Shown: positions 51,177-60,079 of the stretch, piece after piece | Position numbering within the stretch: the stretch's first letter is position 1 | How the letters are laid out: each line of letters begins with the position of its first letter | Source of the DNA: [Clostridium] symbiosum | GTDB lineage: Bacteria; Bacillota; Clostridia; Lachnospirales; Lachnospiraceae | NCBI GenBank assembly: GCA_036419695.1 | Contig: CP143946.1 | Span: 2,040,001 to 2,104,000 of the forward strand | Length of the DNA: 64,000 nt | Direction: 5' to 3' | Program-made: the position numbers and the translations under genes | The notes under the pieces: model-generated | What the model saw: the letters and a program-made list of their open reading frames with translations, nothing else | Told to the model about the DNA's origin: nothing | Databases searched by the model: none

Positions 51177-51682
51177 GTCACAGTCCGCGAGGACTGTGTG
51201 GATTGAAATTTTCCTTCTGCCAAAAGTGTCGCCCGCTGGGATGCAGTCACAGTCCGCGAGGACTGTGTGGATTGAAATTCTGACGATGCGGGAGGATCTG
51301 ACCGTGGTTTTTGGTCACAGTCCGCGAGGACTGTGTGGATTGAAATTATTATCCTTTATATCAAATGGCAGTACAGTACCGTCACAGTCCGCGAGGACTG
51401 TGTGGATTGAAATTATTTATAATTTGTGTATTAATTGATCCCAGTTCAGTCACAGTCCGCGAGGACTGTGTGGATTGAAATTTTATTACCCTGATTCTGA
51501 TTTTCAATAATATCGTCACAGTCCGCGAGGACTGTGTGGATTGAAATAGGTACAAGGATTGATTGCTGAGGATTTATACTGTCACAGTCCGCGAGGACTG
51601 TGTGGATTGAAATAGATCTAAAGCAAATGATTCTGTGCTTCGGGCAATTGTCACAGTCCGCGAGGACTGTACAAATTAAAAG
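51177..51682 (+). CRISPR. Orphan CRISPR array, type I-C-like, 8 repeats and 7 spacers
   Basis: Repeats of 33 bp start at 51177, 51246, 51314, 51381, 51449, 51515, 51581 and 51650. Each begins GTCACAGTCCGCGAGGACTG and ends TGTGGATTGAAAT. CACAGTCC and GGACTGTG form a stem over GCGA. The ending GTGGATTGAAAT is the type I-C hallmark. Spacers are 33-36 bp and all differ. The last repeat keeps its first 21 bases, then reads ACAAATTAAAAG, which marks the trailer end. No cas gene lies in the window, so function needs cas genes elsewhere. The seven internal repeats are identical, so decay is recent or selection continues. Confidence 0.96.
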
Positions 51683-51771
51683 TAAAGAAGTAAAAAGTAA
51701 GATCCCATAAAAAGTTCTATCCAATAAGCACATTCATACGCCGGAGTGAACGGGAAAGGAAGAAGCTATTT

Positions 51772-52941
51772 ATGCCGGGAAAATTACTTCTAACATGTAC
51801 TCAGTGCGGCAGGCCTTTCTTTAATGAAGGGGAAAAAGCATATTACGATAAACATCATTTATATCCCCCTAAACGTTGTAAAGACTGCCGCAAAATAAAA
51901 AAAGAAAGATCCGACAGACTAAAAAAAGAAGCGGAAGATAGAGCTGGGCAGGAAAGAAAAGAGAAAGAAAGTGCCCGTATCTTATCTTCTATGCCGTATC
52001 AAAAATATAGCTTGGCAGAGCTGCCTCTGGATCATTCTAGGCGTACGCTTTACATTATAGGAAATGGCTTCGACTTAATGCATGGTGTCCCGTCAAGATA
52101 TACGGAGTTTCGGGACTATCTTGGAAAACATTCTGAGCTTAGAAAACAATTGGAGGATTGGAACCTGAAAGAGGATTTGTGGTCCGACCTTGAAGATAGT
52201 CTGGCTCATATGGACGATGAACGAATGATGGGAACGGTTCCGGATATGATGGATATTATGGGGGTTCCTGAAGAGGACGACGATGATTTCTTGGCGGCCG
52301 ATTTCTTTGCTGCGGCGGAATGGGCCGTTTATCCTTTGCAGGTTATTGAGGCGGAACTTCCAAAACGGTTTCGCAAGTGGATTGAAAGTCTCAGACCCGT
52401 GAGTACGGCAAAGCCGCTGGTATCGGTCATTAATAACAACGGATATTATATTAACTTTAATTATACAGAATTTCTTGAGTCGGTTTACGGTGTTCCGTCG
52501 GAAAATGTTTTGTATATCCACGGCGACAGGAGAAAGAAAAAACAGGAATTAATTCTCGGCCATGCGTCGGGAGCGGAAGAGGATCCGGAGTATCATAAAA
52601 AGGAGTGGAAGCCGCGGTTTCATAACCAAACTTCCTATGATATGCATATGACGGCCGGACGGCATGTGGCGGAGTATTATGATATTACGACGAAGCGTTC
52701 AGATATGATAATTGAAAATAACAGGGAACGTTTTGAAGCGCTGAGTGATATAAAAGTCATTGTGGTAATCGGACATTCCCTTTCATATGTGGATTATCCA
52801 TACTTTAAAGAAATTAAGCAGAAAACAGGCAGGGCGGTATGGAATCTGGGCTGGCATAATCCCTCTGATTTAAAAAGGATCCGGGCATTTGTAAATGTGA
52901 TAGGAATTGGGAAAGAACAAATCGTGCTGTTCAGGACGTAA
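51772..52941 (+). CDS. AbiH-family phage-defence protein with N-terminal zinc ribbon
   Basis: A 389-residue protein. Residues 8-45 form a zinc-ribbon-like domain (LTCTQCGRPFFNEG ... YPPKRCKDCRKIKKE; two C-x2-C pairs, zf-trcl-like), then a charged helix (about 45-75). From residue ~85 it is AbiH-like: LYIIGNGFDLMHGVPSRYTEFRDYL, YYINFNYTEFLESVYG, VLYIHGDRR, LILGHASG and VIVVIGHSLSYVDYPYF. AbiH causes abortive infection in lactococci; its mechanism is not settled. GGAAAGGAAG precedes ATG. It follows the CRISPR array by about 90 bases, which suggests a defence patch. Confidence 0.8.
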   Translation: MPGKLLLTCTQCGRPFFNEGEKAYYDKHHLYPPKRCKDCRKIKKERSDRLKKEAEDRAGQERKEKESARILSSMPYQKYSLAELPLDHSRRTLYIIGNGFDLMHGVPSRYTEFRDYLGKHSELRKQLEDWNLKEDLWSDLEDSLAHMDDERMMGTVPDMMDIMGVPEEDDDDFLAADFFAAAEWAVYPLQVIEAELPKRFRKWIESLRPVSTAKPLVSVINNNGYYINFNYTEFLESVYGVPSENVLYIHGDRRKKKQELILGHASGAEEDPEYHKKEWKPRFHNQTSYDMHMTAGRHVAEYYDITTKRSDMIIENNRERFEALSDIKVIVVIGHSLSYVDYPYFKEIKQKTGRAVWNLGWHNPSDLKRIRAFVNVIGIGKEQIVLFRT

Positions 52942-52982
52942 CGGAAAACAGAAGAAAAAAATGGAGTTCAAATGCGAAATGT

Positions 52983-53022
52983 AAAAATCCCCATCAGTTC
53001 ATGGTTCCTGATGGGGATTTTT
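52983..53022. terminator. Terminator after the AbiH-like gene (bidirectional)
   Basis: AAAAATCCCCATCAG (52983-52997) pairs perfectly with CTGATGGGGATTTTT (53008-53022). It can also end the minus-strand hydrolase transcript. Confidence 0.9.
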
Positions 53023-53123
53023 ACGTTTTGCCGATATCACCTTTTCTTTACACACGATATCTTTGACGTCTTCATTATTATTATTGGCAGCGGGACCCCG
53101 TGCACGTCCCCCAAAAGTACTGT

Positions 53124-55247
53124 CTACCCTTCCTTACGCAGAATCACCCTCGACGCATAAGCGCCTCCCCGGTGAATCCGGTTATCGGCGGTCCGAACCG
53201 TCACGCTGTTAAAACCGTCCCGTGTATTCCGGTTCGGGAAGATGAAATTCTTTGCGCTGGAGGTGACGGTCACGCGAAGCCGATGGCCTGTTTGGAAGGT
53301 GTGGGACAGCTTCGTAGTGCGGATTTTGACCTGATAAACCTGACCGGGTTCCATGAATTCGGGATGCTCAAACTGGTTGCGGTAGCGGACACTTATGACA
53401 CCGTCGGCCAGCTTTATGGAGCGGCCGTTTTCATCCACGTCCGTGATTCGGACCATCAAATCCGTATCTTCACAGTCGGAGGAGATAAAGAGTTCTGCCG
53501 TTGCATCTCCGGTAATTGTTAAATCCGATGTAAGTACATCGGTGGAGTAGCACAGAAAATCGGGCCGTTTTTCCTCTTCCGTATAATCTTCCGGCACTTC
53601 CAGCTCATTTTCCGACATATCCACGAGATGGATGGCCGGATTTTTTGGATCATAGAGGTAGGAATCATAGGAGGAATGCACCGGGGCGGAAGAAGAGAGG
53701 AGCCCCTTATTGGATGCAGCCGCGTTTGGGCGCGCTCCGTCCAGGTAGAGGCTCAGTTCCCGCGTTCCCGGAACGGGCCAGTTATCTGCCGTCTTCCACT
53801 CATTGCTGCCCATGGTATAATACTCGACCCGGGGCGTCTTTTCAATGCCGTTGTCTACGCCTTTTAAGTAATGTTCCAGCCATGCCAGGCAGATTAAATC
53901 CATATCATAACGGAGGGCATTGTTACCGAGCGCAAATCCGTGAATGTCATAGTTGGCATTACCGCCATGCATCCATGGACCCAGGATGACCTTCTTTTCT
54001 TCATAGTCATGATAAAGCTCCAGAGCCTCCGTTGTGCCCATGCCGTTGTCGTCGAACCAGCCGGACATAATCAGGGCGGGGACGCGGTGATTTCCGGTCC
54101 GCTCCTTCCAGCTTCCCCGTTTCCAGAGAGCGTCGTAATCCATATGCTCAAACCATTTTTTCAGGAAGGGGATATCATATCCGAGCGCTTTCGGCGCCAG
54201 ATCCTCGAGCGGCCGGATGTCCAGAACTTCCTCCCAGTCGTCACGCGCCATCAGTTCTGGATTGGCGTGCTGTCCGGAAACCAGGAAGGCCCATGCCAGC
54301 ATGCCGGAGTTGAAACAGCCGCCCCGCCGGGGAACGTCGATAAACGGGCTTCCGGCGCAGACGCTGCTGAGCATTGCCTTTAAATGGGGATTTTCGCTGG
54401 CGGCGGCCGCCCACTGGACGTATCCCAGATAGGAACCGCCCGTCATGCCGACATTTCCGTCGCTCCACGGCTGTGCCGCAATCCAGGTCAGGGTATCGTC
54501 GCCGTCCTCAACTTCGTAGTACATGGGGAGCCATTCCCCTTCGCTGTCTTCGCGCCCCCGCACGTCCTGTATCACCACGGCATAGCCGCGCTGTATGAAG
54601 CGGAAATAGGCTGCGGTTCCGACACCCTTTCCATAGGGGGTGCGGACCAACACGGCAGGTACTTTCCCGGCGCCCTTTGGAAGATAAACGTCGGTCGCAA
54701 AGCGTACCCGATCCCGCATCGGAACCATTTCCGTCACCGGAGGTTCCACAGGGAAAAGGGGACTTACGTCCATTTCTTTCCAGTCCTTTAAAATGGTTCT
54801 GTCTTCAAACCCTTCTTTTACCAGCACCGCGCACTGATCGCGGAAGGGGGTGATGAATGCGATTACTTTTTCATCCTCCGTAACCAGATCCTTAGGGAAT
54901 TTTATATTACGCTGGATAAAAGTATGGCTGTCTTTTTTTTCGAAAGTTTCCCCGTGCGCAGTTTGAAATTGACACCTGCAACAGGAAGCGCTGTCAGTCT
55001 CTGCGTCTTCTGCATCCGTCCGCCCGGCGGTTTCTGCGATACCGGCTTCATAGTCCGGCAGACGCAGAAGAGCTTCACGGACATTCATTTTTCCAAGTTC
55101 CAAATACCAGGTATCTTCCTCCGTAAGTGCCTGCCATTCTTTTAGACGGCCGGCGTACACGTCAAGGGGCTGATGAAAGATCTGATTATCCCTGCGCTCA
55201 CAGACTCCGTACAGGATTCCGGACAGGTAAAAATTCCATTGTTCCAT
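53124..55247 (-). CDS. CocE/NonD-family hydrolase (S15 X-Pro dipeptidyl-peptidase-like)
   Basis: A 707-residue serine hydrolase. An extra N-terminal region of ~170 residues with no family match precedes the alpha/beta domain: MRDRVRFATDVYLPKGAGKVPAVLVRTPYGKG, IQDVRGREDSEGEW, MTGGSYLGYVQWAAA (G-x-S-Y-x-G nucleophile), GWFDDNGMGTTEAL (acid) and ILGPWMHGGNANYDIHG (His). The C-terminal jelly roll (LTSDLTITGDATAELFISSDCEDTDLMVRITDV) is typical. It hydrolyses peptides or esters. It is last in a three-gene unit with a DUF819 transporter and a dipeptide epimerase, so peptide use is likely. Confidence 0.88.
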   Translation of the reverse strand: MEQWNFYLSGILYGVCERRDNQIFHQPLDVYAGRLKEWQALTEEDTWYLELGKMNVREALLRLPDYEAGIAETAGRTDAEDAETDSASCCRCQFQTAHGETFEKKDSHTFIQRNIKFPKDLVTEDEKVIAFITPFRDQCAVLVKEGFEDRTILKDWKEMDVSPLFPVEPPVTEMVPMRDRVRFATDVYLPKGAGKVPAVLVRTPYGKGVGTAAYFRFIQRGYAVVIQDVRGREDSEGEWLPMYYEVEDGDDTLTWIAAQPWSDGNVGMTGGSYLGYVQWAAAASENPHLKAMLSSVCAGSPFIDVPRRGGCFNSGMLAWAFLVSGQHANPELMARDDWEEVLDIRPLEDLAPKALGYDIPFLKKWFEHMDYDALWKRGSWKERTGNHRVPALIMSGWFDDNGMGTTEALELYHDYEEKKVILGPWMHGGNANYDIHGFALGNNALRYDMDLICLAWLEHYLKGVDNGIEKTPRVEYYTMGSNEWKTADNWPVPGTRELSLYLDGARPNAAASNKGLLSSSAPVHSSYDSYLYDPKNPAIHLVDMSENELEVPEDYTEEEKRPDFLCYSTDVLTSDLTITGDATAELFISSDCEDTDLMVRITDVDENGRSIKLADGVISVRYRNQFEHPEFMEPGQVYQVKIRTTKLSHTFQTGHRLRVTVTSSAKNFIFPNRNTRDGFNSVTVRTADNRIHRGGAYASRVILRKEG

Positions 55248-55269
55248 ATGCTGACTCCTTTTTTATGCC

Positions 55270-56436
55270 TTATGCCCCGATGATAAATTTGATCAGATAG
55301 GCAACTAAAATACCCACATAGTTTCCGCAGACGCCGCCGATGACGCCCATGAGCAGGCCCACGCTGACCAGCCGGTTCCACTTGGCGCTGGATGCGACCA
55401 GGGAGGCGGTGGTTCCGTCTGCAATCGCCCCGGTGATGCCGAGAATTACATATTCATACGGTACCCGGAACAGTCTGGACAGGAGCAGATGAAGCGTGAT
55501 ACTGCCAACGATGACACAGAAGCAGAAGAGTGTGATCGTCATGGTGGAGCCGAAGAAAGAGGCCAGATCCACGCTGAATCCAATGATGGCCAGATACATC
55601 ATTCCGAAGAACAGTCCCAGATTCAAATTGCCCCTAAGCTTTCCAACAGCCGGAATCTGGGCGGCCGCAATGGAGAGCGTGGAAATGAGGAGTATCCGCC
55701 TAGCGCTTGCAAAGTCGGAAGGCAGAAAGGCCGCCAGCCTGGTGGCAATTGTCACGATGGTGATTGAGACTGCCAGAAGACATGCGATATCCTGAATGCT
55801 CCATTTCTGCTCGGCCATCAGGACCGGCTCTTCCCCGTCGCCGACGCGGTCTTCGTCGGACAGGCGGTACGGCCAGATTTTCCTCAGGAATTTGACATTC
55901 TGGAACAGGGCTGGGGCGGCGAACATCAGAAACAGCGTCGGCATGCCCACCACATAGTCTGCGGCATTGGCGGCGGCGATGGTTTCATTGGCCGCATCCA
56001 GGCCCACCGCGATTGCGGTCAGGTTGGAGCTGCCTCCCGTATAAGTTCCGACAAACATTCCGGCGATTTTCCAGCCCTCAAACATCTTTCCGCTGAAAAT
56101 CACACCGAACACGGTGGCTACCAGGCAGACGCTGAATACGGCAGATACGAGGCCGACCACGGCCTTTCCGGACAGCTTCGCCAGTTCCTTTAAGTTAATG
56201 TTTAGCAGATAGATGGAGATGGACATCGGGACGCAGTAGGTGATGACAACGCCATACACGTCCTGATACCCGGGAACAATGTGCAGATTGACGAGCACAA
56301 GTCCGATGACAATTACCGTGAGGGCCGGACCGATGTATTTAAACGCCTTAAAACGCTGGACCCACAGGGAAAATGCCACCATCACCAAAACAACCGTCAG
56401 TAATTCGTCTGTTGTCTGAAAAATAGGGAATTGCAT
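55270..56436 (-). CDS. DUF819-family membrane transporter
   Basis: A 388-residue membrane protein with about eleven helices. Repeated features of DUF819 are present: AGMFVGTYTGGSSNLTAIAVGLDA, ADYVVGMPTLFLMFAAPALF, and the second-half GITGAIADGTTASLVASSAKWNRLVSVGLLMGVIGGVCGNYVG. Related genes often stand next to dipeptide epimerases or peptidases, as here. It may import a dipeptide or amino acid; the substrate is not known. Confidence 0.85.
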   Translation of the reverse strand: MQFPIFQTTDELLTVVLVMVAFSLWVQRFKAFKYIGPALTVIVIGLVLVNLHIVPGYQDVYGVVITYCVPMSISIYLLNINLKELAKLSGKAVVGLVSAVFSVCLVATVFGVIFSGKMFEGWKIAGMFVGTYTGGSSNLTAIAVGLDAANETIAAANAADYVVGMPTLFLMFAAPALFQNVKFLRKIWPYRLSDEDRVGDGEEPVLMAEQKWSIQDIACLLAVSITIVTIATRLAAFLPSDFASARRILLISTLSIAAAQIPAVGKLRGNLNLGLFFGMMYLAIIGFSVDLASFFGSTMTITLFCFCVIVGSITLHLLLSRLFRVPYEYVILGITGAIADGTTASLVASSAKWNRLVSVGLLMGVIGGVCGNYVGILVAYLIKFIIGA

Positions 56437-56496
56437 AATTGTACCTCTTTCGTTGTTTTCTATGGTTTCTCATTATGTAATGACAGGGGAATGCGG

Positions 56497-57567
56497 CTAC
56501 ATATTGAAGTTTACGCCGAATCCCGGTTCATCAAGCAGCATAAAGGTGTCGTTTTTCTGGATAAATCCGCCTTCCACCGGATTTTCCCTGTAATAGAGGA
56601 AGCTGTCGCAGTCTGCCTCCGTCACATTCTTTTTGGCCGCCACAAGGCTCAAACCAGCGGTGATTGCAAGCTTTGTCTCCAGCATGCAGCCAACCATACA
56701 GGTAACGCCGTTCGCTTCGGCGATGGCATTGATTTTTGCAGCCGGATAGAGGCCGCCGCATTTCATCAGTTTAATATTCAGGATATCGGCGGCTCCGATC
56801 CGGCAGGCCCTGGCGGCGTCCACCGGGCCGTGGATGGATTCGTCCAGCATAATCTGGATTCCGTTCACCTTGCTGCGGATAAAGGCAGAACCCTCCATAT
56901 CCCAGTGCGGCAGGCACTGTTCCACGGCTTCGATGCCGAATTCACGGAAACCCTCCAGAGCGCAGACCGCGTCTGAAACCGTGTATCCCTGGTTTGCGTC
57001 TGCGCGGAGGCGGATGTCCGGGCCGACCGCTTCACGTATCAGTTTCATAGCGCGGATATCTTCCTTATAGTCGATGCCTGCTTTGATTTTTAAAATATGG
57101 TATCCTTCTTCCGTTACAAGACGTTTTGCCTCGGCTGCCATTGCTTCCGGAGCGCCGATTCCGATGGTGATGTCATTCTGCACCGTATTACTGAAGCCGC
57201 CGAGCAGCTTGTAGACGGGCTGTCCCATGGATTTACCCATCAGATCATACATTGCAAGATCCACGGCGCATTTTGCGGCTCCGTTTCCGACAATTACGCC
57301 GTCCATCATACCATGTACCGCTTCGATGTCCATCGGATTCATCCCAGTCAGCCCCTGTTTAAAAATTTCCAGGACCGCAATTACGCCGTCCACCGTTTCT
57401 CCGGTTACCGGTGCAAACGGGGCGGCCTCTCCATATCCAACATAACCCTCATCCGTTGTCACCTGAATCAATACACTTTCCAGATAGTTAACGACGGTAA
57501 AGGCCACCTTGAAAGGCTCTTTTAACGGAATCTGGACTTTTTCAATTTTCATACCCGTGATTTTCAT
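56497..57567 (-). CDS. Dipeptide epimerase (enolase superfamily, L-Ala-D/L-Glu type)
   Basis: A 356-residue muconate-lactonising/mandelate-racemase-type enzyme. EPFKVAFTVVNYLESVLIQVTTDEGYVGYGEAAP opens the capping domain. LKIKAGIDYKEDI has the K-x-K acid/base Lys, RADANQGYT the first metal Asp, VEQCLPHWDMEG the Glu, MLDESIHG the Asp and NIKLMKCGGL the second catalytic Lys. It epimerises dipeptides such as L-Ala-D-Glu from murein, or others; specificity is not readable. AGGAGG precedes ATG. It is the first gene of the minus-strand unit. Confidence 0.9.
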   Translation of the reverse strand: MKITGMKIEKVQIPLKEPFKVAFTVVNYLESVLIQVTTDEGYVGYGEAAPFAPVTGETVDGVIAVLEIFKQGLTGMNPMDIEAVHGMMDGVIVGNGAAKCAVDLAMYDLMGKSMGQPVYKLLGGFSNTVQNDITIGIGAPEAMAAEAKRLVTEEGYHILKIKAGIDYKEDIRAMKLIREAVGPDIRLRADANQGYTVSDAVCALEGFREFGIEAVEQCLPHWDMEGSAFIRSKVNGIQIMLDESIHGPVDAARACRIGAADILNIKLMKCGGLYPAAKINAIAEANGVTCMVGCMLETKLAITAGLSLVAAKKNVTEADCDSFLYYRENPVEGGFIQKNDTFMLLDEPGFGVNFNM

Positions 57568-57701
57568 TTGTATCCTCCTGTGATTATGATTATATCATAA
57601 TTATATCGATAATAACTTCTGCTAATTTTACTATAGGTTAAAAATTTGGTCAACTGTTTATGTATGAAAAGTAGGCTGTGCGGTGGTGAGAGGGTGTGGA
57701 T

Positions 57702-57905
57702 GAGTCTTCAGTCCCGGTTTATAGGTTGTGGTGAGGGGGGAATCCAGAGAAAGACTTTCCTGTGGGGACACGCTCCCGCTTGTGAAGCGCACAGCGGATG
57801 CTAAGCTCGAAAGGACCTCGCTAAGCACCGGCGGGCTTCAAGGTCACCCTTCGGAAAGTTTTTCTCCTCCTTCCCCCGGCAGGTTGTCGACGGGACTGAA
57901 GACTC
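57702..57905. repeat. Giant palindromic intergenic repeat, copy 2
   Basis: A 204-bp element. Its left end is GAGTCTTCAGTCCCGG and its right end GGGACTGAAGACTC, as in copies 1 and 3. The apex differs (GCGCACAGCGGATGCTAAGC...GCTAAGCACCGG) but still pairs with itself. Outer flanks (CATCCCCTCCCCCTCACCAT and the following CCGACCGTCCCGGCGG) are shared with copy 3. It lies between the promoter of the epimerase operon and the XRE gene. Confidence 0.8.
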
Positions 57906-58070
57906 ATCCCCTCCCCCTCACCATCCCGCCCCCCGACCGTCCCGGCGGCGTTCTCCTTCCTCAACTAAATCCCCACTTTATGGATAAACCGTTACATTGC
58001 CCGGATAAAAATCTTGCGTAAGCGCCGTATGCACGTTAGAATAGGGGATAGCACAAAGAAGGAGTTATAT

Positions 58071-58316
58071 ATGTTAGGCACAAATATTAGAGAATACCGT
58101 AAAAAACTGGGACTTACCATGAAAGATTTGGCGGAGAGCACGGGCCTGTCGATCGGATATATTTCCCAGGTGGAGCGGGAGGAAGTAGAGCCGTCTCTTT
58201 CCTCCCTTCGAAAAATTGCCGGGAGCTTTGATGTCCCTGTCTATATTCTGATGGATGATCATAAAAATGACCGCAATCTCACAATCCGGAGGGAAGAGCG
58301 CCTGTCGGTAGAATGA
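58071..58316 (+). CDS. XRE-family HTH regulator, first part of a split XRE-cupin protein
   Basis: An 81-residue HTH domain: GTNIREYRKKLGLTMKDLAESTGLSIGYISQVEREEVEPSLSSLRKIAGSFDVPVYILM, then NLTIRREERLSVE and a TGA. In the well-known XRE-cupin family the chain continues without break into a cupin domain. Here the cupin is in another frame and overlaps by four bases (ATGA). AAGGAGT precedes ATG. Either two subunits are made by coupling, or one gene was split by a frameshift. Confidence 0.8.
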   Translation: MLGTNIREYRKKLGLTMKDLAESTGLSIGYISQVEREEVEPSLSSLRKIAGSFDVPVYILMDDHKNDRNLTIRREERLSVE

Positions 58317-58642
58317 GGAAGAGCAGCGTGGAATATGAATTCCTGACGCCGCTTCCCTCACCCGGTTTTATCCCAAAGACACTGATGATAAAAGCCACTC
58401 TGGAACCGAATTCAAAGGATTCGGAGCTTCCGGTGGTCCATCATTCCGAAGAGACCATCCTGATTTTAAAGGGAACGCTCAACGTGGAAATCGGGGATTC
58501 CGTCACCGTGCTGCACGAGGGAGACACCATTATTATTGAGGAGGATTTGCCGCATACCTGCATGAATCAGACCGACGGTTATGTGGAGGTGATTTCCACC
58601 ATCACGCCTCCGGTCTGGGGCACGTTACACTTTCCGGGATAG
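58313..58642 (+). CDS. Cupin domain, second part of a split XRE-cupin protein
   Basis: A 109-residue cupin: VEYEFLTPLPSPGFIPKTLMIKATLEPNSKDSE, then VVHHSEETILILKGTLNVEIGDSVTVLHEGDTIIIEEDLPHTCMNQTDG, the sensor barrel that follows the HTH in polyamine- or sugar-responsive XRE-cupin repressors. ATG 58313 lies inside the HTH stop region and no ribosome site beyond GGTAGA is seen. A -1 slip at GTA-GAA-TGA would fuse the two parts into about 190 residues, the family's normal size. Confidence 0.75.
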   Translation: MRKSSVEYEFLTPLPSPGFIPKTLMIKATLEPNSKDSELPVVHHSEETILILKGTLNVEIGDSVTVLHEGDTIIIEEDLPHTCMNQTDGYVEVISTITPPVWGTLHFPG

Positions 58643-58724
58643 GGGAACCGGCCCCCTTTCCTTTTGCAGTGTTTTCGTATATAATGGACAAATATTCAAA
58701 AAAGACGGCAGGAGATGAGAGAAG

Positions 58725-59703
58725 ATGAAAAATGCACCGATCCTATATTTTGTGGTGCCTTGTTATAATGAAGAAGAGGTTTTACCCCTGACGGCCGGTA
58801 CGCTTGGCAGGAAACTGGATGAGCTGTGCGGTGCGGGAAAGATAGATAAACAGAGCCGGATTCTCCTGGTGGACGACGGGTCACGCGACAGGACATGGGA
58901 ACTGATTGAAGGGCTACACAGGGAGACGGCCGGTTCCAGGGCCTGAAACTGAGCCGGAACCGGGGACACCAGAATGCATTGTTAGCCGGGCTTTCCGAGG
59001 CAGCCCTCCACTGCGACGCCGCAATTTCACTGGATGCGGATCTGCAGGATGACGTGGATGCCTGTGACCGGATGATCAGCGGTTCAAGGCGGGCTGCGAT
59101 ATTGTTTACGGCGTCAGAAAGAAAAGGACGACCGATTCCGCCTTCAAGCGTCTGACGGCGGAGAGCTTCTATAAACTGATGAATCTTTTAGGCGCAAACA
59201 CCGTTTATAACCATGCGGATTTCCGCCTGATGAGCTGCCGGGCCTTAAAAGGCCTGGAGGAATTTACCGAGGTCAACCTGTTTCTGCGGGGGATAGTGCC
59301 GATGATCGGGTATTCTTCGGATGTCGTGTATTACGACAGGAAAGAGAGGGCGGCAGGCGAGAGCAAATATCCGCTGGGAAAAATGCTTGCCTTTGCCATC
59401 GAGGGAATCACTTCCCTGAGCATCAAACCAATCCGTTTGATTACATTTACGGGGATCGTCTCCTTTTTCGTCAGCATCGGGTTTCTGATCTGGGCGGTCG
59501 TGGATTTTTACAGAGGCAACACAATCAGCGGCTGGGCCAGTATCATGGTTTCCATCTGGTTTATCGGGGGGCTTCTTTTACTGTCCATTGGGATTGTGGG
59601 AGAGTATATCGGGAAGATTTATCTGGAAACAAAGCACAGGCCGAGGTATCTGGTGGAAACGCTGTTGGGAGATGAGGAAAGTTCTGAGGAACAGGATAGT
59701 TGA
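58725..59703 (+). pseudogene. GtrB/DPM1-like glycosyltransferase, broken by two frameshifts
   Basis: Three frames together encode one family-2 membrane glycosyltransferase of about 325 residues. Frame 1: LYFVVPCYNEEEVLPLTAGT and ILLVDDGSRDRTWELIEGLH, to a stop at 58944. Frame 2 (from ~58935): FQGLKLSRNRGHQNALLAGL and ISLDADLQDDVDACDRMI. Frame 3 (from ~59085): FKAGCDIVYGVRKKRTTDSAF to the two C-terminal membrane helices and YIGKIYLETKHRPRYLVETLLG. Intact relatives put a sugar on undecaprenyl phosphate for glycan decoration. As written it cannot make the full enzyme. Confidence 0.85.
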
Positions 59704-59756
59704 GATGCGAGGACGCCTCTGTAAAACGGCGGACGGGGGAGTGGGAGGGTATATAT

Positions 59757-59966
59757 GAGTCTTCAGTCCCGGTCCATAACCTTCCTGGTGGGGAATCCGG
59801 GAGAAAAAGATTCCGGAGGGAACCTGGGAGTTCATCAGCACTTAGGCGGCGTTTCTCAGACGCCTTAGTACTGTTATGTACTCCAAAGAGCGCAAGCGTT
59901 TCCCGAAGGAACTTTTTCTGCCCGGATTCCCACCCGCGACAACCTGCAAACCGGGACTGAAGACTC
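59757..59966. repeat. Giant palindromic intergenic repeat, copy 3
   Basis: A 210-bp element with perfect 16-nt inverted ends (59757-59772 and 59951-59966). It is close to copy 1 over most of its length. The apex TTAGGCG...CGCCTTAG replaces copy 1's shorter TTACC...GGTTAG, so both arms changed together, as in a selected or gene-converted hairpin. The shared outer flank ends about 25 bases before the -35 of the T-box promoter. Confidence 0.85.
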
Positions 59967-60031
59967 ATCCCCTCCCCCTCACCATCCCCCCCCCGACCGT
60001 CCCGGCGGCGTTCTCATTCTTCAATTAAATC

Positions 60032-60060
60032 TTGACAATCCGCCCAAAAACCACTATGAT
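60032..60060 (+). promoter_or_regulatory. Promoter of the T-box/valS unit
   Basis: TTGACA (60032-60037), 17 bp, TATGAT (60055-60060), just upstream of the T-box leader. Confidence 0.8.
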
Positions 60061-60079
60061 ATCATAGTATATAAGAAAA

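Noticed and set aside
51172..51438. Plus-strand reading frame with repeated SARTVWIEI across the array
   Set aside because: It is translation of CRISPR repeats, not a gene. The same applies to the minus-strand frame 51446-51733.
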